A program made the position numbers and the translations under genes. Below, one piece after another: positions 12,748-20,496 of a stretch of DNA of 64,000 nt (its first letter is position 1; the number at the start of each line of letters is the position of its first letter). The stretch lies in the NCBI RefSeq assembly GCF_016464385.1, contig NZ_JADMLH010000002.1:591701-655700 (forward strand), in the 5' to 3' direction. Source of the DNA: Nucisporomicrobium flavum (GTDB lineage Bacteria > Actinomycetota > Actinomycetes > Mycobacteriales > Micromonosporaceae). The notes beneath the pieces were generated by a model. It was not told where the DNA came from and searched no databases. It saw only the letters and a program-made list of their open reading frames with translations.

Positions 12748-14007
12748 GTGACGAGTGCACTGACGGCGCCGGCCGGCGCCGAGACGGCGACTTTCCCCGG
12801 ACCGCCCCCCGGGGCCGAGCCCCTGCCCGGTCAGCTCGACCGCTGGCTCGCCGCGCGGGGAGCCGAGCTCGTGGCCATCCGCCGTCACATCCACGCGCAC
12901 CCCGAGCCGTCCAACGCCGAGTTCGAGACCGCCGCGCTCGTCGCCCGGGAGCTCGCCGTGGCGGGCCTCTCGCCGCAGCTGCTGCCCAAGGGCAACGGCC
13001 TGATCTGCGACATCGGCGAGGGCGACCGGGTGGTGGCGTTCCGCGCCGACCTGGACGCGCTGCCGCTGCAGGACACCAAGGACGTGCCGTACCGCTCGAC
13101 GGTCGAGAAAGTCGCGCACGCCTGCGGCCACGACGTGCACACCACCGTGCTGCTCGGGCTGGGCCTGGCCCTGGCGCAGCTCAACGAGCAGGGCGAGCTG
13201 CCCGGCCGGGTACGCCTCATCTTCCAGCCCGCCGAGGAGTACGTGCCCTCCGGCGCCCCCGAGGTGATCGCCTCCGGTGCGCTCAAGGACGTCGTCGCGA
13301 TCTACGCGCTGCACTGCTACCCGCAGCTGCCCGCGGGCCTGGTCGGGGTCCGCTCCGGCCCGTTCACCGCGGCGGCCGACACGGTCCGCGTACGCCTCAC
13401 CGGCCCCGGCGGGCACACCGCCCGGCCGCACCTGACCGCCGACCTGGTGCACGCGCTGGGCCGGGTCATCGTGGACGTCCCCGCGCTGCTGGACCGCCGG
13501 GTCGACCCGCGGGCCGGCGTCTCCATGGTGTGGGGAGCGGTGAAGGCCGGTCAGGCGTTCAACGCGATCCCCGGCGAGGGCGAGGTGCTCGGCACCGTCC
13601 GCATCCTCAACCGCGAGGCGTGGCGCGACGCGCCGGAGCTGATCTCCCAGCTGATCCACGACGTCGTCGCGGCCACCGGCGCCAAGGCCGAGATCCAGTA
13701 CAACCGGGGCGTCCCGCCGGTGATCAACGACCGGATGGCCTCCGCGGTGATCGCCGGGGCGGCCGGCGCCGCGCTGGGCGCCGACCGCGTGGTCGAGGCG
13801 GAGATCAGCATGGGCGGCGAGGACTTCTCCTTCTACCTGGAGAACGTCCCGGGGGCGATGATCCGCCTCGGCACCGGCACGCCCGGCTCGGAGGTCAAGT
13901 ACGACCTGCACACCAGCAACTTCGACGTGGACGAGCGCTGCATCGGCTACGGCGTACGCGTCATGGTGCACACCGCCCTGGCGGCGCTCTCCACCGGCGC
14001 CTTTTAG
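12748..14007 (+). CDS. M20-family amidohydrolase/peptidase
   Basis: Protein of 419 residues of the M20D amidohydrolase group (N-acyl-amino-acid or indole-acetyl-amino-acid hydrolase type), a metal-dependent cytosolic deacylase. Metal-site motifs are HIHAHPEPSNAEFET (about 47-61), VAFRADLDALPL, ACGHDVHT (C126, H128) and FQPAEEYVPSGA; the lid domain and the C-terminal motif SMGGEDFSFYL are present. The frame is open to 12595, but the first 51 codons have poor codon bias, and the GTG at 12748 starts a proline/alanine-rich lead into the domain. It converges on the reductase gene with overlapping stops (14004-14007). The exact substrate is unknown. Confidence 0.87.
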   Translation: MTSALTAPAGAETATFPGPPPGAEPLPGQLDRWLAARGAELVAIRRHIHAHPEPSNAEFETAALVARELAVAGLSPQLLPKGNGLICDIGEGDRVVAFRADLDALPLQDTKDVPYRSTVEKVAHACGHDVHTTVLLGLGLALAQLNEQGELPGRVRLIFQPAEEYVPSGAPEVIASGALKDVVAIYALHCYPQLPAGLVGVRSGPFTAAADTVRVRLTGPGGHTARPHLTADLVHALGRVIVDVPALLDRRVDPRAGVSMVWGAVKAGQAFNAIPGEGEVLGTVRILNREAWRDAPELISQLIHDVVAATGAKAEIQYNRGVPPVINDRMASAVIAGAAGAALGADRVVEAEISMGGEDFSFYLENVPGAMIRLGTGTPGSEVKYDLHTSNFDVDERCIGYGVRVMVHTALAALSTGAF

Positions 14008-14939
14008 AAGGAGGGCTCGGCGGCCTCCAGTCTGGGCGCCGCCACCCCCAGCCGGCGCGCTTCGGCCAGGGTGTCGCGGCAGACCGCACGCAGCTCTTCC
14101 GGGTTGCCGTGCGCCTCGAGCAGCAGGCGCACCGGCGGGAAGTGACCGAGCAGCCAGGCGAGCACCGGCGCCGTCAGCCAGGCCGGCGCCCGGACCGGCC
14201 ACACGTCGTCCCGGTGCCGCCGCAGGTCGACGCCACGGGCCTCGACGAGCGGCAGCAGTTCCCGGGTGGCCAGTATCGCCTCGCGGACGCTGCCCGGCGA
14301 TCCCGCCAGCCCGGCCAGCGAGCCGAGCTTCAGGCTCTGCGTGTGCAGGCCCGCGTTCTGCACGAAGTGGATCCACAGCCAGCCCCGGAAGTCGGGCTGC
14401 TCCCGGAAGCGGAATCCGGCCTGCCGGAAGGCCTCGCGGACGGCTCGCTCCCGCTCGGTCGGCGGCCGGCCGAGGGTGCCGAAGAAGACCATCGGCAGCA
14501 GAGCTCCCCGCAGCACCCCGTCGTCGCCGAAGCCGCCGCCGGCGCCGGGGAAGCCCCAGGCCACCTGGTCGGCCGGGAAGGGCTCGGCCGCCACCGCGGG
14601 CTCGGCCCACAGGTTGTTGAAGATCAGCACCGTGGCCCGGCCCAGGCGCGGGCCCAGGAAGGCGGCGGCCTCGGCGAAGGCGTAGTGCTGCACGCTCAGC
14701 ACGATCAGATCGAAGTCGTGGTCCGGTTCCAGCGATTCGCGGTACCGCACCGGCCACTTCTCACTGACGCGCTGCCCTCGGAGTCGGCGTCGCACGTCGA
14801 GCAGTTCGAGCGCGATCGTGTCCCCGTACGCCGCGGCGCGACCCGGCCGGACGTAGAACTCGACCTCGTGCCCGGCCCGCTCCAAGGCCCATCCGTGGAT
14901 CGTGGCGATGACGCCCCGGCCGAACATCAGGATCTTCAC
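14004..14939 (-). CDS. Ketopantoate reductase-like (ApbA/PanE) oxidoreductase
   Basis: NAD(P)-dependent reductase-like protein of 311 residues. The N-terminal Rossmann motif reads MKILMFGRGVIA (GxGxxx variant), followed by GHEVEFYVRPGRA and FDLIVLSVQHY; the C-terminal helical domain contains WLWIHFVQNAGLHT, near the position of the catalytic lysine/asparagine region of PanE. True PanE keeps a conserved lysine that I cannot place with confidence, so a role outside pantothenate synthesis is likely. The start is GTG 14939 with Shine-Dalgarno GGAGG. It is divergent from the TetR gene and carries a near-consensus promoter overlapped by an inverted repeat, so repression by that TetR is likely. Confidence 0.78.
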   Translation of the reverse strand: MKILMFGRGVIATIHGWALERAGHEVEFYVRPGRAAAYGDTIALELLDVRRRLRGQRVSEKWPVRYRESLEPDHDFDLIVLSVQHYAFAEAAAFLGPRLGRATVLIFNNLWAEPAVAAEPFPADQVAWGFPGAGGGFGDDGVLRGALLPMVFFGTLGRPPTERERAVREAFRQAGFRFREQPDFRGWLWIHFVQNAGLHTQSLKLGSLAGLAGSPGSVREAILATRELLPLVEARGVDLRRHRDDVWPVRAPAWLTAPVLAWLLGHFPPVRLLLEAHGNPEELRAVCRDTLAEARRLGVAAPRLEAAEPSF

Positions 14940-14961
14940 GTCGCGCCTCCGGCCCTATAAT
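14933..14961 (+). promoter_or_regulatory. Probable promoter of the TetR gene
   Basis: TATAAT at 14956-14961 is a perfect -10 hexamer, unusual in this GC-rich region. The position 17 bp upstream (14933-14938, TCTTCA) is a weak -35. Transcription would start near 14968, placing the inverted-repeat operator in the first transcribed bases of the regulator gene. Confidence 0.5.
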
Positions 14962-14969
14962 CGGAGGCC

Positions 14970-14994
14970 ATCTCCACTTGCAAAATATGGAGAT
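14970..14994. promoter_or_regulatory. Inverted-repeat operator between reductase and TetR genes
   Basis: ATCTCCA (14970-14976) and TGGAGAT (14988-14994) form a perfect 7-bp inverted repeat with 11 bp between, flanking the -10 hexamer of the reductase promoter. A second copy of TCCACTTG lies at 14999-15006. This is the expected location for a divergently encoded TetR repressor controlling both genes. Confidence 0.65.
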
Positions 14995-15010
14995 GACTTC
15001 CACTTGTCAA
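14982..15010 (-). promoter_or_regulatory. Near-consensus sigma-70-type promoter of the reductase gene
   Basis: On the minus strand TTGACA (15005-15010) is a perfect -35, followed by exactly 17 bp and TATTTT (14982-14987) as -10. It reads into the reductase gene starting at 14939. Such a strong promoter normally needs a repressor, in line with the overlapping operator. Confidence 0.72.
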
Positions 15011-15023
15011 GGAGGGGCTGCGC

Positions 15024-15602
15024 GTGACCACCGCCAAGCCGCTGCGTGCCGACGCCCGGCGCAACCGGGAAGCCCTGCTCGCCAAGGCCCGCGAGATCTT
15101 CGAAGCGGGTGACTTCGACCTGCGTTTCGACGACTTCGCCCGGCTGGCGGGCGTGGGCGTCGGCACGCTCTACCGCCACTTCCCCACCCGGGAAGCGCTG
15201 GCCGAGGCGGTCTACCGCGAAGAGGTGGCCACCCTGTGCGCCCACGCCCGCGACCTGCGGGCGACGCTCCCCCCGGACGAGGCGCTGGCGGCGTTCCTGC
15301 GCGGCTTCGTGAGCCATCTGCACGCCCACCAGGGCCTCGCTCGCACGCTTGCCACGCTCATGGCCACGCGTTCGGGGGCCCTGGCCGAGGGGAGCGAGGC
15401 GTTGGCGCAGGCCATCGGCGAACTGCTGGCCGCGGCGGCCGAGGACGGCACGATCCGCGACGATGTCGGCGTCGGACCGGTCATGATGGCCCTGCACGGC
15501 ATCTCCGCGGCCTACGACCGTCCGGGTGGCCCGGCCGACGCCGACGGCGTCATCAGCCTCGTGCTCGACGGCCTGCGCCACCGGCCGCCGTCCCCGGCCT
15601 AG
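15024..15602 (+). CDS. TetR-family transcriptional regulator
   Basis: Protein of 192 residues. The N-terminal DNA-binding domain (about 10-58) has the TetR pattern RRNREALLAKAREIF, then FDDFARLAGVGVGTLYRHF, the recognition helix. The C-terminal helical ligand domain (60-190) has no identifiable ligand signature. It starts at GTG 15024 behind AAGGAGGGG. It is divergent from the ketopantoate-reductase-like gene across an 84-bp gap containing an inverted-repeat operator, so it probably represses both itself and the reductase. Convergent with the DUF4349 gene. Confidence 0.9.
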   Translation: MTTAKPLRADARRNREALLAKAREIFEAGDFDLRFDDFARLAGVGVGTLYRHFPTREALAEAVYREEVATLCAHARDLRATLPPDEALAAFLRGFVSHLHAHQGLARTLATLMATRSGALAEGSEALAQAIGELLAAAAEDGTIRDDVGVGPVMMALHGISAAYDRPGGPADADGVISLVLDGLRHRPPSPA

Positions 15603-15613
15603 AGTGCCGACTT

Positions 15614-16528
15614 TCAGGAACTGCCAGGTTGGGCCCGCCGGGTCCGGCGCACGTACCAGAGGACGGCCGACGCCGGCAGGGCGAGCAGCAGGAGCCACGG
15701 CAGCAGCCAGCCGACCACGGTCGCCACGACGGCCAGCGACGCCAGCAGGCCGTCCCAGCCGTTGCGCAACCCGGCGAGGAAGCCCGGCGCCCCGTCGTCG
15801 TCCTTCTCCTCCGCCACGGCCTGCGGGTCGAGCAACACGACGGTGATCGTGGACAGCGCGGTGAGGTCGCCCAGCCGGCGCTTCTTGGCCTGCAGCGACG
15901 CGAGGTCCGACTCGCGGGTGGCGACCTCGCGTTCCAGCATGACCAGGTCGTTCAGGGACTTCGCCTGGGCCAGGAGCTTGCGGCCGCTGTCCACCCGGGC
16001 CTGCTGGGTGGCGATCCGCGCGTCGAGGTCGATCGTCTCCTCGGTGACGTCCTCGGTGTTGATGCCGCGCTGCTCCTCCGTACCGATCCCGGCGAGCTGG
16101 TCCACCACGGAGGTGAACTTCTCGGCGGGCACCCGCAGCGTCAGCGTGGCGTCGCTGGACCCCTGGTCGCCGTTGCTGTTGCGCTTGTCGCCGCCGACGA
16201 AGCCCCCCGCGGCGGTCGCGATGCCGGTGGCGCGCGCGGCGGCGGTGTTGACGTCGTCCACCCGTACGGTGATCGACCCGGTGTAGATGATCGACCGCTG
16301 GTCCACGCCCAGGTCCGGTGCCTTGGCGCCGGTGTCCTTGCCCTGCCGCTCGGCGGGCGCGGCGGCCCCGCCCTGGGCCGGCGCGCGCTGCTCGCTGACG
16401 GCGGGCCCGCCGCCGGACATCGACGAGGCCTTGTCGTCCGCGCCGTCGCTGCTGCAGGCCGGCAGAGCGAGCGCGGCCACCAGCCCCGCGGCGCAGACGG
16501 CTGTTCTGACCCGAGTTCGTCCGTTCAT
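15614..16528 (-). CDS. DUF4349 lipoprotein
   Basis: Secreted lipoprotein of 304 residues anchored at the cell surface. The signal peptide ends in the lipobox LALPAC (cysteine near residue 25). A low-complexity spacer precedes the DUF4349 domain (about 75-240): RSIIYTGSITVRVDD, then a helical part LDARIATQQARVDSGRKLL. A C-terminal membrane helix (about 265-290, ASLAVVATVVGWLLPWLLLLA) ends in a basic tail, so the protein may be tethered at both ends. ATG 16528 has a GGGAAGGGA ribosome site; the longer frame to 16660 is out of character. Function of the family is unknown. Confidence 0.85.
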   Translation of the reverse strand: MNGRTRVRTAVCAAGLVAALALPACSSDGADDKASSMSGGGPAVSEQRAPAQGGAAAPAERQGKDTGAKAPDLGVDQRSIIYTGSITVRVDDVNTAAARATGIATAAGGFVGGDKRNSNGDQGSSDATLTLRVPAEKFTSVVDQLAGIGTEEQRGINTEDVTEETIDLDARIATQQARVDSGRKLLAQAKSLNDLVMLEREVATRESDLASLQAKKRRLGDLTALSTITVVLLDPQAVAEEKDDDGAPGFLAGLRNGWDGLLASLAVVATVVGWLLPWLLLLALPASAVLWYVRRTRRAQPGSS

Positions 16529-16636
16529 GGATCTTCCCTTCCCCGTTCGGTCTGGACCCTGGGACGTGCGGCACGGTGACGCCGGTTCCGGCAGACTGCG
16601 TGGTGAGCGGTCACGATTCGGCAGCGGAGGGGTCCC

Positions 16637-17269
16637 GTGCGCGTCACGAAGTTCACGCATTCCTGCCTACGCATCGAGGGCGATGCGGTCCTGGTGGTCG
16701 ACCCCGGCGGGTTCAGCGAGCGGGCGGCGCTCACCGGGGCGGACGCCGTCCTGATCACCCACGAGCACCCCGACCACCTCGACGTGGAGGGGCTCGCCGA
16801 CGCCCTGGCCCAGCGGCCCGGCACCCGCGTCTACGCCCACCCCGACGTGCTGCCCAAGCTGACGGCGTTCGCCGACGTGGTCACGGCCGTGGAGCCCGGC
16901 ACCGCATTCGAGGCCGCCGGCTTCACGGTCCGGGCGTACGGGGGACAGCACGCGGTCATCCACCAGGACATCCCGCGCATCGCCAACCTCGGATACCTCA
17001 TCTCGGACGGCGGCCAGTCGGTGTACACGCCCGGCGACTCGTTCACCGTGCCGGAGGAGAACGTGGACACGCTGTTCGTGCCGCTGAACGCGCCGTGGAT
17101 GAAGCTGAGCGAGGCGATCGACTTCGTACGCGCGGTCAAGCCGGGGCGGGCGTACGCGCTGCACGACCACCTGCTCACCGGGACCGGCGCGCAGATCTCC
17201 AACGGACACCTGGAACGGCTGGGCGGCACCTCGTACGCGCAGCTCGCCCCGGGCACTACGCTCCCCTGA
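16637..17269 (+). CDS. MBL-fold metallo-hydrolase
   Basis: Protein of 210 residues with a compact metallo-beta-lactamase fold. The metal motif ITHEHPDHLD (about 40-49) gives HxHxDH, and YTPGDSFT and ALHDHLL supply the downstream ligands, as in UlaG/RomA-like L-ascorbate-6-phosphate lactonase-related or phospholipase-D-like hydrolases. Substrate cannot be deduced. It starts at GTG 16637 and is the first gene of a likely four-gene operon; the next start lies one base after its stop. Confidence 0.87.
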   Translation: MRVTKFTHSCLRIEGDAVLVVDPGGFSERAALTGADAVLITHEHPDHLDVEGLADALAQRPGTRVYAHPDVLPKLTAFADVVTAVEPGTAFEAAGFTVRAYGGQHAVIHQDIPRIANLGYLISDGGQSVYTPGDSFTVPEENVDTLFVPLNAPWMKLSEAIDFVRAVKPGRAYALHDHLLTGTGAQISNGHLERLGGTSYAQLAPGTTLP

Positions 17270-17270
17270 C

Positions 17271-18182
17271 GTGGCACCGAGCACCGACGAGCTGATCCGC
17301 CGGCTGTACGAGGCACCCCCGGACAACTTCGTCGCGGGCCGCGCCCAGGCCGTGGCCGACGCGCGCCGGGCCGGCGACAAGGACCTGGCCAAGCGGCTCG
17401 CCGCGCTGCGCAAGCCGACCGTGGCGGCGTGGCTGGTGAACCTGCTGGCGCTGCGCCGACCCGACCTGATCGAGGACCTCGTCGAGCTCGCCACCGCCCT
17501 GCGCCAGGCCCAGCGCAGCCTCAAGGGCGACGAACTGCGGGAGCTGTCCACCCAGCGCCGGCAGGTGGTGTCGGCGCTGGTCCGCGCCGCGCAGCAGCTC
17601 GCGGTCGAGGACGACCCGGGGCTGCGGGGGGCGAAGCTGCCGATGGCCGAGGTGGAGGCCACGCTGACCGCTGCGCTGGCCGAGCCGGAGATCGCCGAGC
17701 AGGTCCGCAGCGGCCGGCTCGTCAAGGCCGCCACGTACGCCGGCTTCGGCGAGGTGCCCCGGCCCCGCCTGCGCCTGGTCACCGCCGAGGACGCCCCCGA
17801 GCCGGAGGAGGAGCCGGAGGAGGCACCTCGCGCGTCGCCCGGCGACGAGCGGCGGCGCCGGGCCGAGGAGAAAGCGCGGGCCGAGCGGGCGGCGAAGCGG
17901 CGCGAGCTCAAGCGGGAGCTGACCGCGGCGCACTCGGCGGATCAGAAGGCACGGACCGCCCTGGAACGGGCCGAGGAGGCCGAGCGGAACGCGAGCCAGG
18001 CTGTCGACGAGCTCGAGGAGCAGATCGCCGAGCTGGAACGGCAGCGCATCGTCGCGCAGGCCGAGGTGTCGCGCCGCAAGCTCGCCCGGCGATCCGCCGA
18101 ACGGGAGGCCTCGGTGGCCCGCCGCCGCGTCGGGGACGTCGAGGCCGCGCTCGAGGATCTTGAGGGGGATGAACCGGTCTAG
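17271..18182 (+). CDS. Coiled-coil protein of unknown function
   Basis: Protein of 303 residues with no recognised enzyme motif. The N-terminal half (1-170) is helical and conserved-looking (TDELIRRLYEAPPDNFVAGR; LRKPTVAAWLVNLLAL). An acidic, proline-containing hinge (about 175-200) leads to a long charged coiled coil (about 205-300) rich in Arg, Glu and Ala, with heptad-like VDELEEQIAELERQR. No signal peptide or membrane segment. Similar proteins are widespread in actinobacteria without assigned role. One base separates it from the MBL gene stop, so they are probably cotranscribed. Confidence 0.75.
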   Translation: MAPSTDELIRRLYEAPPDNFVAGRAQAVADARRAGDKDLAKRLAALRKPTVAAWLVNLLALRRPDLIEDLVELATALRQAQRSLKGDELRELSTQRRQVVSALVRAAQQLAVEDDPGLRGAKLPMAEVEATLTAALAEPEIAEQVRSGRLVKAATYAGFGEVPRPRLRLVTAEDAPEPEEEPEEAPRASPGDERRRRAEEKARAERAAKRRELKRELTAAHSADQKARTALERAEEAERNASQAVDELEEQIAELERQRIVAQAEVSRRKLARRSAEREASVARRRVGDVEAALEDLEGDEPV

Positions 18183-18225
18183 TCGGCCATTTTCCAGAAC
18201 CGGTCAGAGAGAGCAGAATCGGGCG

Positions 18226-18963
18226 GTGACCCCCGAACAGGCAGCCGCCAATGCCCGCGCGGGCCTCGCGTCGCTCGTCGGGGCGTTCGCGGAGTCCCCG
18301 CAGACGCTGCGTCGCGCCCGGCTGATGGGCCTGTCCGGGTGGGCGTACCACGTGTCCGCCCGGGCCGGTGCGCTCGGCGACGTGCGGCCGGAGACCGCCG
18401 CGGCCGTCATCGGCTTCATCGCGCCGGACGCGCTCACCGACGGCTGGGAGGCGGCCGCCAAGACCACCGCGCCGGTCGAGGTGGCCACGTGGCACCTGCA
18501 GGAGCTGTGCCGCTGGGGCGTCGACCAGCTCGGCGACTTCCCGCGCATCACCCGGCTGCTGGAGCTGACCAAGCGGGTGGTCGACGCCGTGGACTGCGCC
18601 GGGCTGCCGCTGTTCGCCGCCTGGCGGGCCATGCCGGTGCCCGACGCGTCGCCGGGCGCGCAGGTCGCGGTCATGCTGCACCTGCTCCACGAGCACCGGC
18701 TCGGCGTGCACGTCGTGGCCGTACGCGCCAGCGGCCTCACCCCGCTGCAGGCGATCCTCGCCGGGCCGGAGGGTGAGACCGGCGCTGTCGCGTTCGGCTG
18801 GCAGCCGCCGTACCCGCCCGCCGGGCCGATCGTGCGGCGGCTGATGTGGGCCGAGTCGGTCGCGGACTCGCTGGCGGGGCAGGCGTACGCGGCCCTGGAC
18901 CTCGGCGAGCGCGTCGAACTCATCGGGCTCCTGGAATCCCTGTCGCACCGGATCGGCGGATAG
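18226..18963 (+). CDS. SCO6745-like protein
   Basis: Protein of 245 residues, alpha-helical, resembling the actinobacterial SCO6745 family through patterns such as RARLMGLSGWAYHVSARAGALGDV, broken by conserved RAGALGDV, and LFAAWRAMPVPD followed by HLLHEHRLGVHV. The function of the family is not established. The frame is open from 18160, but the GTG at 18226 (VTPEQAAANARAG) fits better because codon bias begins there. It lies between the coiled-coil gene and the GNAT gene on the same strand, 14 bp before the latter. Confidence 0.68.
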   Translation: MTPEQAAANARAGLASLVGAFAESPQTLRRARLMGLSGWAYHVSARAGALGDVRPETAAAVIGFIAPDALTDGWEAAAKTTAPVEVATWHLQELCRWGVDQLGDFPRITRLLELTKRVVDAVDCAGLPLFAAWRAMPVPDASPGAQVAVMLHLLHEHRLGVHVVAVRASGLTPLQAILAGPEGETGAVAFGWQPPYPPAGPIVRRLMWAESVADSLAGQAYAALDLGERVELIGLLESLSHRIGG

Positions 18964-18977
18964 GGCACGCTGGCGCG

Positions 18978-19931
18978 GTGACCGCACTTCCCGCCGGGTG
19001 GCGTACGCGCCGGCCCACGCTCGACGACGTCCCCGAGCTCCTCGCCCTGACCCACGCCAGCGACATCGCCGCGATGGGCGAGCCCGACTTCACCAAGGAC
19101 GATGTCCGCGACGCGCTCACCGGCCCCAACACCGACATGACCCGCGACTGCTGGGTGGCGGTCGACGAGGCCGGCGCGATCGTCGGCTTCGCGTACCCGC
19201 ACAACCCCGGCGGCGGGGACCGCGACTTCATCGAGGTGTACGTGTGGCCCGAGCGCGGTGTGCCCGCCCAGCGGCCGCTCCTCGAGACCATCCTCCGGCG
19301 GGCGGCTGAGCGGGGCGAGGAGTTCGGGCACTCGCCGTACACCGTACGGGCCGGAGCGGTGCCGACCGAGGAGCCGTGGATCGCGGCGCTGACCGACGCG
19401 GGCTTCCGGTTCGTCAAGCAGCACGCGCGGATGACCATGTCGCTGGAGGGTGTGGCCCCCGAGCCGCCGCAGCCGCCGGCCGGGGTGACCGTGCGGCCCG
19501 TGCGCGCGCACGACGAGGCCGAGATGCGCCGCTTCCACGCGACGATCGAGGAGGCGTTCCGCGACACCGACCACCAGGCGACCGGCTACGACACCTGGCG
19601 GCAACGCGTCGCCGGGGAGTCGAGCGTCTCGTACGACGAGTGGTTCGTCGGGGAGGTCGGCGGAGAGTGGGCCGGGGTTCTGCAGTCCTCCGACTCCAGC
19701 GCCGAGGACGGCACCGGCTGGGTGAGCGATCTCGCCGTGCTGAGGGCGTACCGGAGAAGGGGTGTCGGTGAGGCGCTCCTGCGCCGCGCGTTCGCCACCT
19801 ACGCGGCCAAGGGCCGCACGTCCGCCGGCCTGGGCGTCGACCTGGCCAATCCCACCCGGGCCGCGCGGCTCTACCGTGCCGTCGGGATGCACCCCATGTT
19901 CGAGGCGAACATCTACGAGCTGACGATCTAG
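18978..19931 (+). CDS. Tandem GNAT N-acetyltransferase
   Basis: Protein of 317 residues with two GNAT domains, a layout also seen in mycothiol synthase. The N-terminal domain (about 5-155) is degenerate at the acetyl-CoA loop. The C-terminal domain (about 170-317) carries VSDLAVLRAYRRRGVGEALLRRAF, broken here by the pyrophosphate loop RRRGVG, and ANPTRAARLYRAVGM. Acceptor substrate is unknown; genuine MshD is not proven. It starts at GTG 18978, is the last gene of the operon beginning at 16637, and overlaps the stop of the convergent GGCT-like gene. Confidence 0.86.
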   Translation: MTALPAGWRTRRPTLDDVPELLALTHASDIAAMGEPDFTKDDVRDALTGPNTDMTRDCWVAVDEAGAIVGFAYPHNPGGGDRDFIEVYVWPERGVPAQRPLLETILRRAAERGEEFGHSPYTVRAGAVPTEEPWIAALTDAGFRFVKQHARMTMSLEGVAPEPPQPPAGVTVRPVRAHDEAEMRRFHATIEEAFRDTDHQATGYDTWRQRVAGESSVSYDEWFVGEVGGEWAGVLQSSDSSAEDGTGWVSDLAVLRAYRRRGVGEALLRRAFATYAAKGRTSAGLGVDLANPTRAARLYRAVGMHPMFEANIYELTI

Positions 19932-20389
19932 AGCTCCGGCGTCGACGTGCGGGTGGGGCGCTGGCGCAGGTCGTTGACGTAGTCGTCGGGCGCGCCCGCC
20001 TTCTCCGCGGCGTTGGCGATCTCGGAGAGGTACCAGGCCGTCGGCATGCCGCCCTCGTAGCCGTCGAAGACGTAGACCCACGCGCTCAGGTCGCCCTCGA
20101 GCGTCGAGACCCGCACGGTGAGCTTCTGGTACGCCCCCGCGGTCACGCCCTCCACCTCGTCGAGCTGGGCGGCGTCCCACGGGTGCACGTCGTAGAGCGA
20201 CACGAAGACCCGGTCGCCGGGGGACTCGACGATCGTGGTGACCGCGCCCTCCCAGCCCAGGTCGCCCTCACCGGCGAAGGTCAGCCGCCAGCCCTCGACC
20301 CACCCCACGCCCACCATCGGCGAGTGCGGACAATAGGCCCGCATACGGGCCGGATCGAGGTTTGAGCCGTACGCGGCGTAGTGACCCAC
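19928..20389 (-). CDS. Gamma-glutamylcyclotransferase-like (AIG2/GGCT fold) protein
   Basis: Protein of 153 residues. The N-terminal signature YAAYGSNLDPARM (substrate-binding YGSNL) and VEGWRLTFAG define the GGCT/AIG2 fold; the conserved acidic position sits in the LDEVEGV stretch (about 77-83). Members release 5-oxoproline from gamma-glutamyl amino acids or act on related gamma-glutamylamines. The substrate here is unknown; in mycothiol-using actinobacteria glutathione is normally absent. GTG 20389 places the first beta strand at the N-terminus. It converges on the GNAT gene with overlapping stops and is divergent from the LpdA-type gene. Confidence 0.83.
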   Translation of the reverse strand: MGHYAAYGSNLDPARMRAYCPHSPMVGVGWVEGWRLTFAGEGDLGWEGAVTTIVESPGDRVFVSLYDVHPWDAAQLDEVEGVTAGAYQKLTVRVSTLEGDLSAWVYVFDGYEGGMPTAWYLSEIANAAEKAGAPDDYVNDLRQRPTRTSTPEL

Positions 20390-20496
20390 GGCGATGACGA
20401 TAGCCCGATGCGCCGGTGGGGGAGAATACGAGGTGTGCGTGTCGGCACAACTCAGTCACATAAGTGACGAAACGGAACAGTGGAGGGTGAACCCAC

